From assembly GCF_900177665.1 (NCBI RefSeq), contig NZ_FXAW01000001.1, positions 1-64,000 of the forward strand: a stretch of 64,000 nucleotides of DNA, in the 5' to 3' direction. The DNA is from Marivirga sericea (GTDB lineage: Bacteria > Bacteroidota > Bacteroidia > Cytophagales > Cyclobacteriaceae). Below, piece by piece: positions 9,258 through 18,302 of this stretch (positions within the stretch are counted from its first letter, which is position 1; the number at the start of each line of letters is the position of its first letter). The notes beneath the pieces are model-generated. The model did not search any database. It had not been told where the DNA came from and saw nothing but the letters and a program-made list of their open reading frames with translations. A program made the translations under genes and the position numbers.

Positions 9258-10655
9258 CTAAACCGACTCTTTCCTCTTCAAAAAAGCCTCTTTCTTAACT
9301 TTTCTATAGTTTTTTGTTGCATGCTCGCTACTTAAAATCTTATAAATTTCAGGATGGTCAGGATATTGGATTAGGTAATTTCTAAAGTCTTCCCATTGTT
9401 CAATTGATTCTTCTTGATTGTAAAACCCAAAGCCTCTATAAAAACCTTCTTCAACCATGATAAAGGCTTTTTCATCATGAGTTCTGCCTTCCCCCATGAG
9501 TAGATAATCACTTTTTTCAGCTTTGCAATAATCGATGAAAGCTTCGATTTTTTCATTATGTTTAGCTATTGATTCTTTACCAGCGCAAGCTCCCTCACAT
9601 AAATTCAAACTATAATCAAAACATGCTCCTGGACTCGATTGAATTCCTGCAAATTTTGGGCAGATCTTAAGTTTTTTACTAACCTCATTTAGAAAGCTAA
9701 ATCCTGAGGCATGGTTAGGAAACCGCATCAGACTTTGCATTCCCGCTTGCTTTCTTCCAAGCTGCAGCCTTTTGTATCCTTGTCGGTCTTCATATAAATG
9801 TATAGAATAACCGGGGTTATTGTTTTTTTGTGCTCTGTTATACTTTGGCCAGTTTTTTCTGATTTCGTGCGACTCGTGCAAGAGGGCTACCAATTCATTT
9901 CCTGTTAAATAATAGTCCACATGATAGATCTGACTTTGAAATGCCTGTTTAGCAACCTCTGATTTGCTCCCGCCAAAATGACTACTTACCCGCTTCTTAA
10001 TATTCTTGGCTTTACCTACATATATGATTTGATTTTTGGCGTTAAGGAAGTAATAAACTCCGGCTGTCTCAGGTAATTTTTCATAGACTTGGCGATCAAG
10101 ATTTTCAGGTACATTTGCAATGGAAGCATTTTTCTTGAGTGATTTTCCGATAACCTCATCTTCATCATGTTGAACCAATTGGGTGAAAAGCTCTGCTGTA
10201 GCAATTGCATCTCCAAAAGCTCGGTGTCTATCATTGATTTTTATACCTCTGTTTTCGCAGATATTACCCAGACTGTAACTTTTCAAACCAGGAAATATTT
10301 TTCTACTTAATCTTACCGTACAGAGCTTTTTTAATTTTAGATCGTAGCCTAAATCCTGGAAGGCTGCTTTAACGAATGAATAGTCAAAATTGACACTATG
10401 AGCAACAAATATATTTCCCTCTAATAGTTCATGAATAGTCTTAGCCTCTTCGTAGAATTTAGGAGCTTCTTCCACCATTTGGTCGTTAATGCCATGGATG
10501 GCGGATAATTGTGGTGGAATATGCTTCTCAGGATTGATTAGAGATTGATATTCCTTTACTACTTTCTCTCCATCATGTAAAATAATGGCGATTTCGCATA
10601 TTCTGTTTCGGGCTGCATAGCCTCCAGTGGTTTCTATATCGACTATGGCGTACAT
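9258..10655 (-). CDS. Fused DnaQ-type 3'-5' exonuclease and GIY-YIG (Cho/UvrC-N-like) nuclease
   Basis: With the ATG at 10655 the protein has 465 residues and begins directly with the exonuclease ExoI motif (VDIETTGG, Asp6 and Glu8). ExoII is FVAHSVNFDYSF (Asp91) and ExoIII is HRAFGDA (His144, Asp149), giving a DEDDh set. A GIY-YIG domain follows from about 195 (GVYYFL, then YVGKAKNIKKR, with Arg222 in the expected catalytic place). The last 200 residues resemble the Cho family, which makes UvrC-like 3' incisions in excision repair. This fusion is known in Bacteroidota and is often annotated as exonuclease; its job is probably DNA repair. An upstream in-frame codon at 10733 would add 26 unlikely residues. 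Confidence 0.85.
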   Translation of the reverse strand: MYAIVDIETTGGYAARNRICEIAIILHDGEKVVKEYQSLINPEKHIPPQLSAIHGINDQMVEEAPKFYEEAKTIHELLEGNIFVAHSVNFDYSFVKAAFQDLGYDLKLKKLCTVRLSRKIFPGLKSYSLGNICENRGIKINDRHRAFGDAIATAELFTQLVQHDEDEVIGKSLKKNASIANVPENLDRQVYEKLPETAGVYYFLNAKNQIIYVGKAKNIKKRVSSHFGGSKSEVAKQAFQSQIYHVDYYLTGNELVALLHESHEIRKNWPKYNRAQKNNNPGYSIHLYEDRQGYKRLQLGRKQAGMQSLMRFPNHASGFSFLNEVSKKLKICPKFAGIQSSPGACFDYSLNLCEGACAGKESIAKHNEKIEAFIDYCKAEKSDYLLMGEGRTHDEKAFIMVEEGFYRGFGFYNQEESIEQWEDFRNYLIQYPDHPEIYKILSSEHATKNYRKVKKEAFLKRKESV

Positions 10656-10800
10656 TAAAGTTTTTCTGTAATATCGGATAGATTTGGTAATAGAACACCA
10701 AAGATAACCACTGATCACGCATTTCGGTTCCACTATAAAAATAAAAACCTTGTAGTTTTTTTAACTGCAAGGCTCAATTTTCCAAAGTGTTTCTATTTAA

Positions 10801-11961
10801 CTATTCCGTCCAACTCATTGGATACTTCTTATCCATAAAATCTTTGCCCTCTTCAGTGACATATAACGGTCTAAATGTATCCAACATCACTGCTAGTTCT
10901 TCAGTTTCTTTTGCTCCAATACTTTTTTCAACTGTACCGGGATGCGGACCATGCGGTAAACCACCAGGGTGAAGTGTAAATGATCCTCTGTCAATTCCTT
11001 TTCTACTCATGAAGTTACCTTCCACATAATACAATACCTCATCAGAATCTATATTACTATGGTTATAAGGCGCTGGAATAGCATCAGGATGGTAATCAAA
11101 TAACCTAGGCACAAAAGAGCATATTACATATCCAGCAGCTTGGAAAGTTTGATGAACGGGAGGTGGCTGATGAATTCTTCCCGTAATTGGTTCAAAATCA
11201 TGTATTGATAAGGTGTATGGATATAAAAATCCATCCCAACCTACTAAATCAAAAGGACTGTGGTCGTACACGTAATGGTGAATATACCCTCCTTTCTTAA
11301 TTTTCAAGTGATAATCTCCCTTAGTTTCTTCTGTAATTAACTCTTGCGGAGGGTGAATATCACGTTCACAATAGGGGGAATGCTCTAAAAGTTGGCCTAA
11401 TTTATTTCTATATCGACTAACTGTCTCAACGGGGCTTGAAGATTCAATAGTCAGGTACCGAATATTACTAGTTTCCCATTCTAATTTATAAATGGTAGTT
11501 CTTGGAATTACCACATAATCACCCGCTTGAATCTTTAATTTTCCAAACTGAGAATACATATAACCACTGCCATCATGGATAAATAGTAACTCGTCAGCTT
11601 CTGCGTTTTTATAGTAATAGTCCATGCTTTGACGACTAGGCATGCAGAGTGCCATGGAAACATCATCATTCATTAACAAGACTTTTCTACTGTCCAGAAA
11701 ATCACTCCCTGTATTTTTTACTCCTGAAGTATTTAAGTGTATTTGTTGTAAGCTTAAATCGTTATCAGGCTTAGTTCCATAAGCTACAGACTTTTTAATT
11801 TCCTTTACTCTAGTAGGTGGGTTTATATGATAAAGATTTGAGTAAATACCTGAGAAACCTTGTGAACTTACTAGTTCCTCTGCATATAAACTTCCGTCAG
11901 GCTGCCTAAATTGAGTATGTCTCTTGGGTGGTATGTTTCCTTTTCTTACGTAATATGCCAT
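10801..11961 (-). CDS. hmgA: Homogentisate 1,2-dioxygenase
   Basis: This 386-residue cupin enzyme opens the ring of homogentisate to maleylacetoacetate in tyrosine/phenylalanine breakdown, using Fe(II). It starts MAYYVRKGNIPPKRHTQF, as in the Bacteroidota form, and has FDLVGWDGFLYPYTLSIHDF in the centre. His301, Glu308 and His337 (the last in LPHGPHPG) are the likely iron ligands, judged by spacing to the well-studied human enzyme. Other genes of the pathway (hppD, fumarylacetoacetase) are not in this window, so it is either monocistronic here or scattered from its partners. Confidence 0.93.
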   Translation of the reverse strand: MAYYVRKGNIPPKRHTQFRQPDGSLYAEELVSSQGFSGIYSNLYHINPPTRVKEIKKSVAYGTKPDNDLSLQQIHLNTSGVKNTGSDFLDSRKVLLMNDDVSMALCMPSRQSMDYYYKNAEADELLFIHDGSGYMYSQFGKLKIQAGDYVVIPRTTIYKLEWETSNIRYLTIESSSPVETVSRYRNKLGQLLEHSPYCERDIHPPQELITEETKGDYHLKIKKGGYIHHYVYDHSPFDLVGWDGFLYPYTLSIHDFEPITGRIHQPPPVHQTFQAAGYVICSFVPRLFDYHPDAIPAPYNHSNIDSDEVLYYVEGNFMSRKGIDRGSFTLHPGGLPHGPHPGTVEKSIGAKETEELAVMLDTFRPLYVTEEGKDFMDKKYPMSWTE

Positions 11962-12074
11962 GTCCTATATTCTTATAAAAATTAGATGAAGATTAACTAT
12001 TGATTTCTTAATCCAAATTACATTCATCTTTCTTGATTAATTAACAGCTAATTAGGCACTGTTTTAAAAAAAAA

Positions 12075-13697
12075 TTATTTTCTAGCCAAAGTTTCTGCCC
12101 TGTCAAACAGTTTTAAAGCTTCATTGAACACTTCATTCTGCTGATTAAAGATAGGGTAGAAGCCCTCATTATTCCAAATATTTCTTGCTATGTAAGCCTT
12201 ACTATACAGTTTTATTAATTCCTTTGATTTGTTAAAACCTTCTTCGTTAAACTCAACATTATTGGTTTTTGCCATGCTGGTTAATTCAAGTAGCATTTTC
12301 TCGGTTACTTGAAAGTTATTGATAAATCCCTGCATACCCATGTTTTCCAACATTTTTTGATTCTTTTCATAATAAGAAAAAGTGTATTGTCGTAAAGTAT
12401 TGCTTAAAAATAATCTATTAAGATACGTAGATGTTTGAGAGGTATCGAGTGGAACAAAGTAATCAGGCATTATACCACCTCCACCGTAAACTATTCTTCC
12501 ATTGGAAGTGGTATATTTTAATGAATCCTCAAACTGAATACTATCGGCAACGAAGTATTCTCCATGCTCATATCTATAATTCATTTCATCCCTATACTCA
12601 TTGGGATTCTCACCAAAAGGCTTTTGAATTGATCTACCTGAAGGGGTATAATATCTTGAAATTGTCAATCTTAACTCAGAGCCATCTTGCAATGGAACTG
12701 GCATTTGAACTAATCCTTTGCCAAAAGATCTTCGACCTACTATCAACCCCCTGTCATTATCTTGTATTGCACCTGAAACGATTTCGGAAGCGGATGCACT
12801 ACCCTCATTGATCAATACAATCAAAGGACTCTCTTCAAATTTCCCTTCTTTAATTGCTCTAGCCTCTGAATTATATCTTTTTTCTTTTCCTTTAGTGTAT
12901 ACGATCATGGCATTATCCTTCAGAAACTCGTCTGCCATACTGATAGCCTTATCCATGTAACCACCAGGATTATCCTGTAAGTCTAAGATCAATTTCTGCA
13001 ACCCTTGTTCTTTCAATTTATTTAAGGCTTCCATAAATTCATTATATGTAGTAGCAGAAAAACGGCTTACTTTGATGTATCCAATTTCATCATCAACCAT
13101 ATAACTTACATCCACTGAAAATTGGGGGATTTTATCTCTTATGATTTTGTACTCTATGGGCTCTTTCAGGCCTGAACGCATTATTTTCAGATCCACTTCA
13201 CTTCCTTTTTCGCCTCTCAAGTTTTCGTGAACCTGTCTATTGGTTAGTCCAATCCCCGCTATGTTTTTGTCATCAACAGCAATGATTTTATCTCCTGACT
13301 GCAAGCCAGCGGTCTCCGAAGGCCCACCACTTAGAGGTGCTACAACGTAAAGAGTGTCATTGAAAATGTTAAATTCTATTCCAATACCCTCGAAATTCCC
13401 TTTCAAATCAGCGGAAACCATTTCCAAATCTTTAGCGGGGATGTAGGATGTATGCGGGTCCAATTCTTTTATGATTCCTGTTATGGCGCTGTTAACCAAT
13501 TTATCTGTATCCACTTCCTCTACATAGTTTTGATCAACTTGTAAAAGAATCTCTTTTATTCTTGTTATCCCTTCTAAAACAGTATCTTTATTGGAGGAAG
13601 GGTTTGCCATAGTGGCCCCAATTAATATACCTGCTGCAAGGGTGGAAAATATAATGACAGGCAGTTTGATCTGGAATGAACTATTTTTGTTATTCAT
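12075..13697 (-). CDS. C-terminal processing peptidase (S41 family, CtpA/Prc-like)
   Basis: From the ATG at 13697 the protein has 540 residues. A membrane anchor lies at about 10-30 (KLPVIIFSTLAAGILIGATM) and the rest should be periplasmic. A PDZ domain spans roughly 95-175 (VAPLSGGPSETAGLQSGDKI). The protease domain has LILDLQDNPGG at about 236-246, the catalytic Ser within GSASASE (299-305) and the catalytic Lys327 in SFGKG. Family members cut proteins near their C-termini, for example tagged or cell-wall-related substrates. A GTG at 13724 in the same frame is a less likely start because it only adds a charged leader. Confidence 0.92.
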   Translation of the reverse strand: MNNKNSSFQIKLPVIIFSTLAAGILIGATMANPSSNKDTVLEGITRIKEILLQVDQNYVEEVDTDKLVNSAITGIIKELDPHTSYIPAKDLEMVSADLKGNFEGIGIEFNIFNDTLYVVAPLSGGPSETAGLQSGDKIIAVDDKNIAGIGLTNRQVHENLRGEKGSEVDLKIMRSGLKEPIEYKIIRDKIPQFSVDVSYMVDDEIGYIKVSRFSATTYNEFMEALNKLKEQGLQKLILDLQDNPGGYMDKAISMADEFLKDNAMIVYTKGKEKRYNSEARAIKEGKFEESPLIVLINEGSASASEIVSGAIQDNDRGLIVGRRSFGKGLVQMPVPLQDGSELRLTISRYYTPSGRSIQKPFGENPNEYRDEMNYRYEHGEYFVADSIQFEDSLKYTTSNGRIVYGGGGIMPDYFVPLDTSQTSTYLNRLFLSNTLRQYTFSYYEKNQKMLENMGMQGFINNFQVTEKMLLELTSMAKTNNVEFNEEGFNKSKELIKLYSKAYIARNIWNNEGFYPIFNQQNEVFNEALKLFDRAETLARK

Positions 13698-13848
13698 ATG
13701 TGAATTTATTTTTTTTATTGCCACGTGGGATGATTACAAAATATTTTTAAATGTCTTATATCGACACAGTATTTGAATTATTTGTGTTCATTTCACGTTT
13801 CAAATTTTTATTTTAACAAATAACGCAGGAAATTAGTAAATCGTTGGA

Positions 13849-13878
13849 TTGAAAAGCCTTAAAATTAAATTATATTTG
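13849..13878 (+). promoter_or_regulatory. Bacteroidota-type promoter for the ScdA-like gene
   Basis: TTG at 13849-13851 and TATATTTG at 13871-13878 are separated by 19 bases. This matches the published Bacteroidota consensus (TTTG, 19-21 bases, TAnnTTTG). The start codon lies 22 bases downstream. Confidence 0.55.
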
Positions 13879-13900
13879 TAATATACCTAAATTAATCAAA

Positions 13901-14650
13901 GTGGAATACTCACAAAAAAAAATAAAGGAATTAGTTGCTGAAAATTACGTTTTTGCATCCGTCCTCTATTATTTAGGTATAGAATACTATGAATTTGAGG
14001 AAGATTCATTGGAAAAAGTATGTATTGCAAAAAAAGTTGACTTACAATATGTAGTATCTGAACTGGAGAAAATAAATCAAAACGAGGAAATTGAAAACAT
14101 AAGATTATTATCATTCCCCATTGATTTAGTTATCACTTACCTCAAGCACACACATTTTATTTTTATAAAAAAAGATTTGCCTTTTTTGGTAAAATTGGTC
14201 AATAAACTAGATAGCATTACACCTAATTTGGCATCTGTTGAAAGGGAAATTAAAGATGTGTTTCCATTATTTGTCGAAGATTTTGTACACCATATTTATG
14301 AAGAAGAAGATACTCTATTTGAATATATTTCTCAATTGAAGGCAATAGAGGATAAAAAGAAAAATCCATCTGCCTTTTTTTACAAGTATCCCAATTTCAA
14401 TATGCAGAAATTTGCTATTGATCATGAGGTGCATGATGATGAAATGAAAGGCATTCGTTTTTTGATGGATCAATATTCTATTAAGGAAACATCTCCCTTG
14501 AACGTGAAAGTACTTTTCTCAGAGTTAGAGAGATTCGAGGAGAAATTGAAAGTACATGCAAAAATTGAGAATGAAGTGCTTTTCCCTAAAGCCCTAATGC
14601 TAGAAAAATCAGTAAGACAGAAATTCGATTCACTTATTCGTTTGAATTAA
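13901..14650 (+). CDS. ScdA/RIC-like di-iron protein (hemerythrin-type helices)
   Basis: This 249-residue all-helical protein has an N-terminal ScdA-like domain (LVAENYVFASVLYYLGIEYY) and a longer C-terminal domain with hemerythrin-like His/Glu motifs: LKHTHFIF, DFVHHIYEEEDTLF, DHEVHDDEM and HAKIENEVLFP. RIC/YtfE/ScdA proteins repair iron-sulfur clusters after nitrosative or oxidative damage. The N-terminal Cys of classic ScdA domains is not present at the usual spot (VFASVLYYLGI), which is typical for divergent members. The start is a GTG at 13901; there is no in-frame ATG until far inside the gene, and a well-placed promoter lies just upstream. It is followed 1 base later by ruvX, so they may form an operon with def. 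Confidence 0.75.
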   Translation: MEYSQKKIKELVAENYVFASVLYYLGIEYYEFEEDSLEKVCIAKKVDLQYVVSELEKINQNEEIENIRLLSFPIDLVITYLKHTHFIFIKKDLPFLVKLVNKLDSITPNLASVEREIKDVFPLFVEDFVHHIYEEEDTLFEYISQLKAIEDKKKNPSAFFYKYPNFNMQKFAIDHEVHDDEMKGIRFLMDQYSIKETSPLNVKVLFSELERFEEKLKVHAKIENEVLFPKALMLEKSVRQKFDSLIRLN

Positions 14651-14651
14651 A

Positions 14652-15065
14652 ATGCCCAGAATTTTAGCAATAGATTACGGTACCAAAAGGGTCGGTTTGG
14701 CAGTAACAGATCCTTTAAAAATTATTGCCTCCCCATTAGAGATGGTCCATTCAAAGGATGTGATCCAGTACTTATCAGACTATATCCTAAAAGAAGATGT
14801 AGAATCTGTTGTGTGTGGGTACCCGACTAACGAAGAAGGAGAAGCAACTGATGCAACGCGGCATGTAGATGCATTTATTAACCTTTTTAGAAAGAAATTC
14901 CCAACAATGCCCTTACATTTGCAAGATGAAAGTTTTAGTTCGCAAGAAGCTATGCAAGTAATGATTCATTCTGGTTCCAAAAGGAAACAAAGAAATAAAA
15001 AATCAGGTAATATAGATAAAATAAGTGCGGCTATTATTTTAAAGCAATTTTTAGAAGAAAATTAA
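14652..15065 (+). CDS. ruvX: Putative pre-16S rRNA nuclease / Holliday junction resolvase-like RuvX (YqgF)
   Basis: At 137 residues it is the normal length for the family. The RNase H-like fold is seen in ILAIDYGTKRVGLAVTD (Asp7), VVCGYPTNEEGEATDATRHV, DESFSSQEA, and the terminal DKISAAIILKQFLE, which supplies the last acidic residue. In E. coli this protein takes part in 16S rRNA 5'-end maturation; a resolvase role has also been proposed. It lies between the ScdA-like gene and def with gaps of 1 and 3 bases, so translation is probably coupled. Confidence 0.92.
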   Translation: MPRILAIDYGTKRVGLAVTDPLKIIASPLEMVHSKDVIQYLSDYILKEDVESVVCGYPTNEEGEATDATRHVDAFINLFRKKFPTMPLHLQDESFSSQEAMQVMIHSGSKRKQRNKKSGNIDKISAAIILKQFLEEN

Positions 15066-15068
15066 AGT

Positions 15069-15626
15069 ATGATATATCCTATAGTAGCTTACGGTCATCC
15101 TGTTCTCAAAACAAGAGGAAAAGACCTAGAGGAAGGAGAAATTGATGTGAAACAATTAGTTGACGACATGTTTGAAACCATGTATAATGCCAATGGAGTA
15201 GGACTTGCTGCCCCTCAGATTGGTAAAAGTCTGAGACTGTTTGTTATTGATACTGATCCCATTGAGGACGAAGAGGATCAACCCAAAGTAAAGCAAGCTT
15301 TCATTAATCCTCAGATTTTAGAGGAGGAGGGTGAAGAGTGGGCTTTTGAAGAAGGTTGCCTTAGTATCCCTAATATTAGAGAAGACGTAAACCGAAAACC
15401 TAATATTCGGCTTAAGTACTATGATGAGAATTGGCAAGAGCATGAAAAAGAATTTGATGGTTTTGTAGCAAGGGTTATCCAGCATGAATATGATCATATA
15501 GAGGGTATACTTTTCACTGACCATGTTTCGGCTTTTAAGAAGCGTATTTTAAAAGGGAAATTAGGGAATATTAGCAAAGGAAAAGTTTCGGCTGATTACA
15601 AAATGCTCTTCCCGCTGGGTAAATAA
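15069..15626 (+). CDS. def: Peptide deformylase
   Basis: This 185-residue metalloenzyme removes the formyl group from nascent proteins. All three motifs are present: GVGLAAPQIG (about 43-52), EEGCLSIP with the metal-binding Cys (about 97-104), and QHEYDHIEG with the two His ligands and the catalytic Glu (about 139-147). It follows ruvX by 3 bases, which fits an operon of housekeeping genes. Confidence 0.97.
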   Translation: MIYPIVAYGHPVLKTRGKDLEEGEIDVKQLVDDMFETMYNANGVGLAAPQIGKSLRLFVIDTDPIEDEEDQPKVKQAFINPQILEEEGEEWAFEEGCLSIPNIREDVNRKPNIRLKYYDENWQEHEKEFDGFVARVIQHEYDHIEGILFTDHVSAFKKRILKGKLGNISKGKVSADYKMLFPLGK

Positions 15627-15766
15627 TTAGATGTAAGTTCAGTTTGAATTTAGTTAATATTCTAATTAAACTTATCTGTAAATTTGAGTAATGCAATCAG
15701 TAGAGTTGTTGTAGAATTATTGGCAAACTTATTGCACTAATTATCATCCAACATATTATTTTCATT

Positions 15767-16423
15767 ATGAATAAATTATCAAAATTATTAGCCATCAGTC
15801 TTGCAATGGTTTTCTATATCTCCATTGCATCAGCACAACAAAAGAAAGCCTCAGAGTTTATCGAAAATGGAATAGATAAATTTGAAGAAAAAGAGTATAT
15901 GGAGGCAATTGTAAGCTTTAATGAAGCGATCAAATTAGATCCTAGTGCGCACCAAGCCTATTATATGAGAGGTAATATAAAGCAAAAATTTGCAGATGTT
16001 CATGGTGCAATGAAAGACTACAATATGGCAATTGATGCAAAGCCAGATTTTTCTGAAGCTTATTTTGAAAGAGGTAATATCAAGTATTTACTCCAAGATT
16101 ATTATGGAGCAATTAATGATTACACCAAAACTATTGAGCTGAATGAAAATAATTTAGATGCTTATTATAAGAGAGGGCAAGCAAAGCAGCAACTTGAGGC
16201 TTATCAAGACGCTATTAACGACTGCACAAAAATTATTGAGAAAGATAAGGATAACGTAGATGCCTACTATTTAAGAGGTGTTTTACGAATCGAATATGGA
16301 CAGCTTTCTGAGGGATGCCTTGACTTAAGCAAAGCAGGTGAATTAGGTGATTTGAAAGCCTATGAAATGATCCGGGAAAGATGTAATGATATAAAATGCT
16401 ATCCTTCTGAATTTGAAAATTAG
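15767..16423 (+). CDS. Secreted/periplasmic tetratricopeptide repeat protein
   Basis: The 218-residue product has a signal peptide (residues 1-23, ending SIASAQ) and about five TPR units of 34 residues, each with the pattern A-Y-x-R-G-N/Q-x-K followed by D-A-I-x-D-y-x-x-A-I (for example AYYMRGNIKQKFADVHGAMK). A final degenerate unit ends with two Cys. TPR proteins act as protein-binding scaffolds; the partner is not evident. A TAAATTTG box at 15679-15686 could be the -7 element of its promoter, giving a leader of about 75 bases. A strong terminator follows the gene. Confidence 0.85.
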   Translation: MNKLSKLLAISLAMVFYISIASAQQKKASEFIENGIDKFEEKEYMEAIVSFNEAIKLDPSAHQAYYMRGNIKQKFADVHGAMKDYNMAIDAKPDFSEAYFERGNIKYLLQDYYGAINDYTKTIELNENNLDAYYKRGQAKQQLEAYQDAINDCTKIIEKDKDNVDAYYLRGVLRIEYGQLSEGCLDLSKAGELGDLKAYEMIRERCNDIKCYPSEFEN

Positions 16424-16448
16424 CCAAAATAAAAATCAAATATAAAAG

Positions 16449-16480
16449 AAAGCCTGCAAGATTAAGATTGCAGGCTTTTT
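16449..16480. terminator. Hairpin terminator between TPR and DUF4442 genes
   Basis: AAAGCCTGCAA and TTGCAGGCTTT form an 11-bp perfect stem with an 8-base loop, followed by T residues on the plus strand and preceded by A residues, so it serves the two convergent genes. Confidence 0.85.
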
Positions 16481-16484
16481 GTTT

Positions 16485-16991
16485 TTAAAGCTTTGTCTTC
16501 ACTTTCTTCCATTCTTTAATTTGCCAGTAGATTTTCCCTGTGCTTAAATGATTTTGATTTTTATCATATAAATTTATTTCGCACGGAATCACAACAGAAT
16601 CCTCTTTCTGTAAAGGTTTTTCTACTTGATTTTCCACCCATGTTTCATCAATGGAGAATTCTGCAAACGCATCCATTTTGGCTTGGAAATGGTAATCCAT
16701 TTCTAATTTTTGCATGATGATTCGATACTTCTTTACATCCAGTTTATACAAGATCATTAAACCTGTAGTATATTCAGATATAGTGGCCATCGCACAAGCA
16801 TGAATCCCCTTTATATGGTTTAAATTTCTTTTTTTGTACGGTAGCTTTGTTCTGATTTTGTCGGGCTGGATACTGGTGATTTTAAATCCATGGGGTTTAT
16901 TAAAAGGGATCATTCTGTTAAGCCCCTGATTTAATAGCCATAGATAAAATTCAGAATCTTGTGCTTTATCTATTATGGAAGATAAGTTCAT
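16485..16991 (-). CDS. DUF4442 hotdog-fold protein (thioesterase-like)
   Basis: The 168-residue protein has the pattern of a single hotdog domain: an N-terminal helix (FYLWLLNQGLNRMIPF), a strand with RTKLPYKKRNLNHIKGIHACAMATISEY, and C-terminal strands with VIPCEINLYDKNQNHLSTGKI (given here in parts). The NHIKGIHACA stretch corresponds to the central helix that lines the active site in acyl-CoA thioesterases. DUF4442 members are related to PaaI-type thioesterases, but the substrate is unknown. It is a single gene, convergent with the TPR gene. Confidence 0.8.
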   Translation of the reverse strand: MNLSSIIDKAQDSEFYLWLLNQGLNRMIPFNKPHGFKITSIQPDKIRTKLPYKKRNLNHIKGIHACAMATISEYTTGLMILYKLDVKKYRIIMQKLEMDYHFQAKMDAFAEFSIDETWVENQVEKPLQKEDSVVIPCEINLYDKNQNHLSTGKIYWQIKEWKKVKTKL

Positions 16992-17115
16992 GAAATTGAT
17001 TGTTTAATAGATTGAATTGAATTTGAAGGTGATTTTTGTAAAATACTACTCACTTTATAAAGCAATCTCGTTGAAATAGCGCTATTTTTCAACAATTGAT
17101 TCAAAATTATTATGC

Positions 17116-18243
17116 ATGCTGAGTTTTTGGGAAAGAGAAAGTTTATCAAAATATGATTATGTGATAGTGGGGGGTGGAATTGTTGGATGTTCTACAGCAT
17201 ACCATTTAAAAAAGAAAAACCCTAAAGCAGAAATTGCCATAATTGAAAGAGGTTTGTTTCCAAGTGGAGCAAGTTCTAAAAATGCCGGTTTTGCATGTTT
17301 TGGCAGTCTTACTGAATTGGTTGATGATCGAAAAGGGCTAGGTGAAAGTGAACAGTTGGCTTTGGTAGAGAAGAGATGGAAAGGCTTACTTGCTCTAAAA
17401 AGTATCCTCGGAGAAAAAAATATTGGTTTTGAGGGGAATGGTGGTTTTGAGGTTATTAGGAAAGCTGAGCTACCAGCACTAGAATATTTAAATCACTACA
17501 ATCAGCTACTAAAAACTATATTTAAAGAGGATGTTTATAGCTTAAAGCCTGATTTAATTAAAGATTTTGGCTTCAAAACAGATTCTCTTGAGACCATTGT
17601 GGCGAATCCATTTGAAGGGCAAATTGATACTGGCAAAATGATGAAAAGCTGGTGGGATTTGTGCACTGAAATGGGGGTGAAAATCATTACAGGCTGCGAA
17701 GTAAGCAAATTTGAAGAAGAAAGCAGCTATATAAAGTTACAATGTAAATCAGATCATCATGCAATTGAGCTGCAAACTCGAAAATTGTTTATTTGTAGCA
17801 ATGCGTTTGCTTCCCAATGGTTTCCTGAAGAAGATATTAATCCAGGCAGGGGGATGGTGCTAATAACTCAACCTATAAGAGATCTAAAATTCAAGGGTGT
17901 TTTTCACTATGACGAAGGCTATTTTTATTTTAGAAATGTAGGAAACAGAGTGCTGATAGGAGGAGGAAGAAATCTGGATAAATCCACTGAAGACACTACT
18001 GAATTTGGAATTAATCCAAAAATTAAATCAGCGATTCTGCGGGATTTAGAAGGATTGATTTTACCGGAGCAGGAATTTTCCATCGATATGGAATGGTCAG
18101 GTATCATGGCATTTGGGAAAGCTAAGTCACCAATTATCAAAAAAGTGTCGGCTAATACTGCCATTGGCGTACGCTTAGGTGGTATGGGGGTTGCCATTGG
18201 TACACAAGTAGGCCAGGAATTACACGAAATGCTTGCTGACTGA
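17116..18243 (+). CDS. FAD-dependent oxidoreductase of the D-amino-acid oxidase (DAO) family
   Basis: The 375-residue protein has an N-terminal dinucleotide-binding motif (YVIVGGGIVGCSTAYHL, about 14-30) with the acidic end of strand 2 in IIERG. GASSKNAGFACFG follows, as in glycine/sarcosine-oxidase-like enzymes. The C-terminus has GVRLGGMGVAIGTQVGQEL, the second FAD contact. It probably oxidises an amine or amino acid in the cytoplasm; the substrate cannot be told from sequence. It is followed by an NhaC-type antiporter gene 60 bases away in the same direction, but a functional link is not evident. Confidence 0.85.
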   Translation: MLSFWERESLSKYDYVIVGGGIVGCSTAYHLKKKNPKAEIAIIERGLFPSGASSKNAGFACFGSLTELVDDRKGLGESEQLALVEKRWKGLLALKSILGEKNIGFEGNGGFEVIRKAELPALEYLNHYNQLLKTIFKEDVYSLKPDLIKDFGFKTDSLETIVANPFEGQIDTGKMMKSWWDLCTEMGVKIITGCEVSKFEEESSYIKLQCKSDHHAIELQTRKLFICSNAFASQWFPEEDINPGRGMVLITQPIRDLKFKGVFHYDEGYFYFRNVGNRVLIGGGRNLDKSTEDTTEFGINPKIKSAILRDLEGLILPEQEFSIDMEWSGIMAFGKAKSPIIKKVSANTAIGVRLGGMGVAIGTQVGQELHEMLAD

Positions 18244-18302
18244 TAACTTATTTTTATTATATTTCGAATTCATTTTGAATTAATATTTTTGATTTACCTT
18301 AC

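Noticed and set aside
12431-12811. 126-codon open frame opposite the S41 protease gene
   Set aside because: It is fully contained in a conserved gene on the other strand and has no recognisable features.
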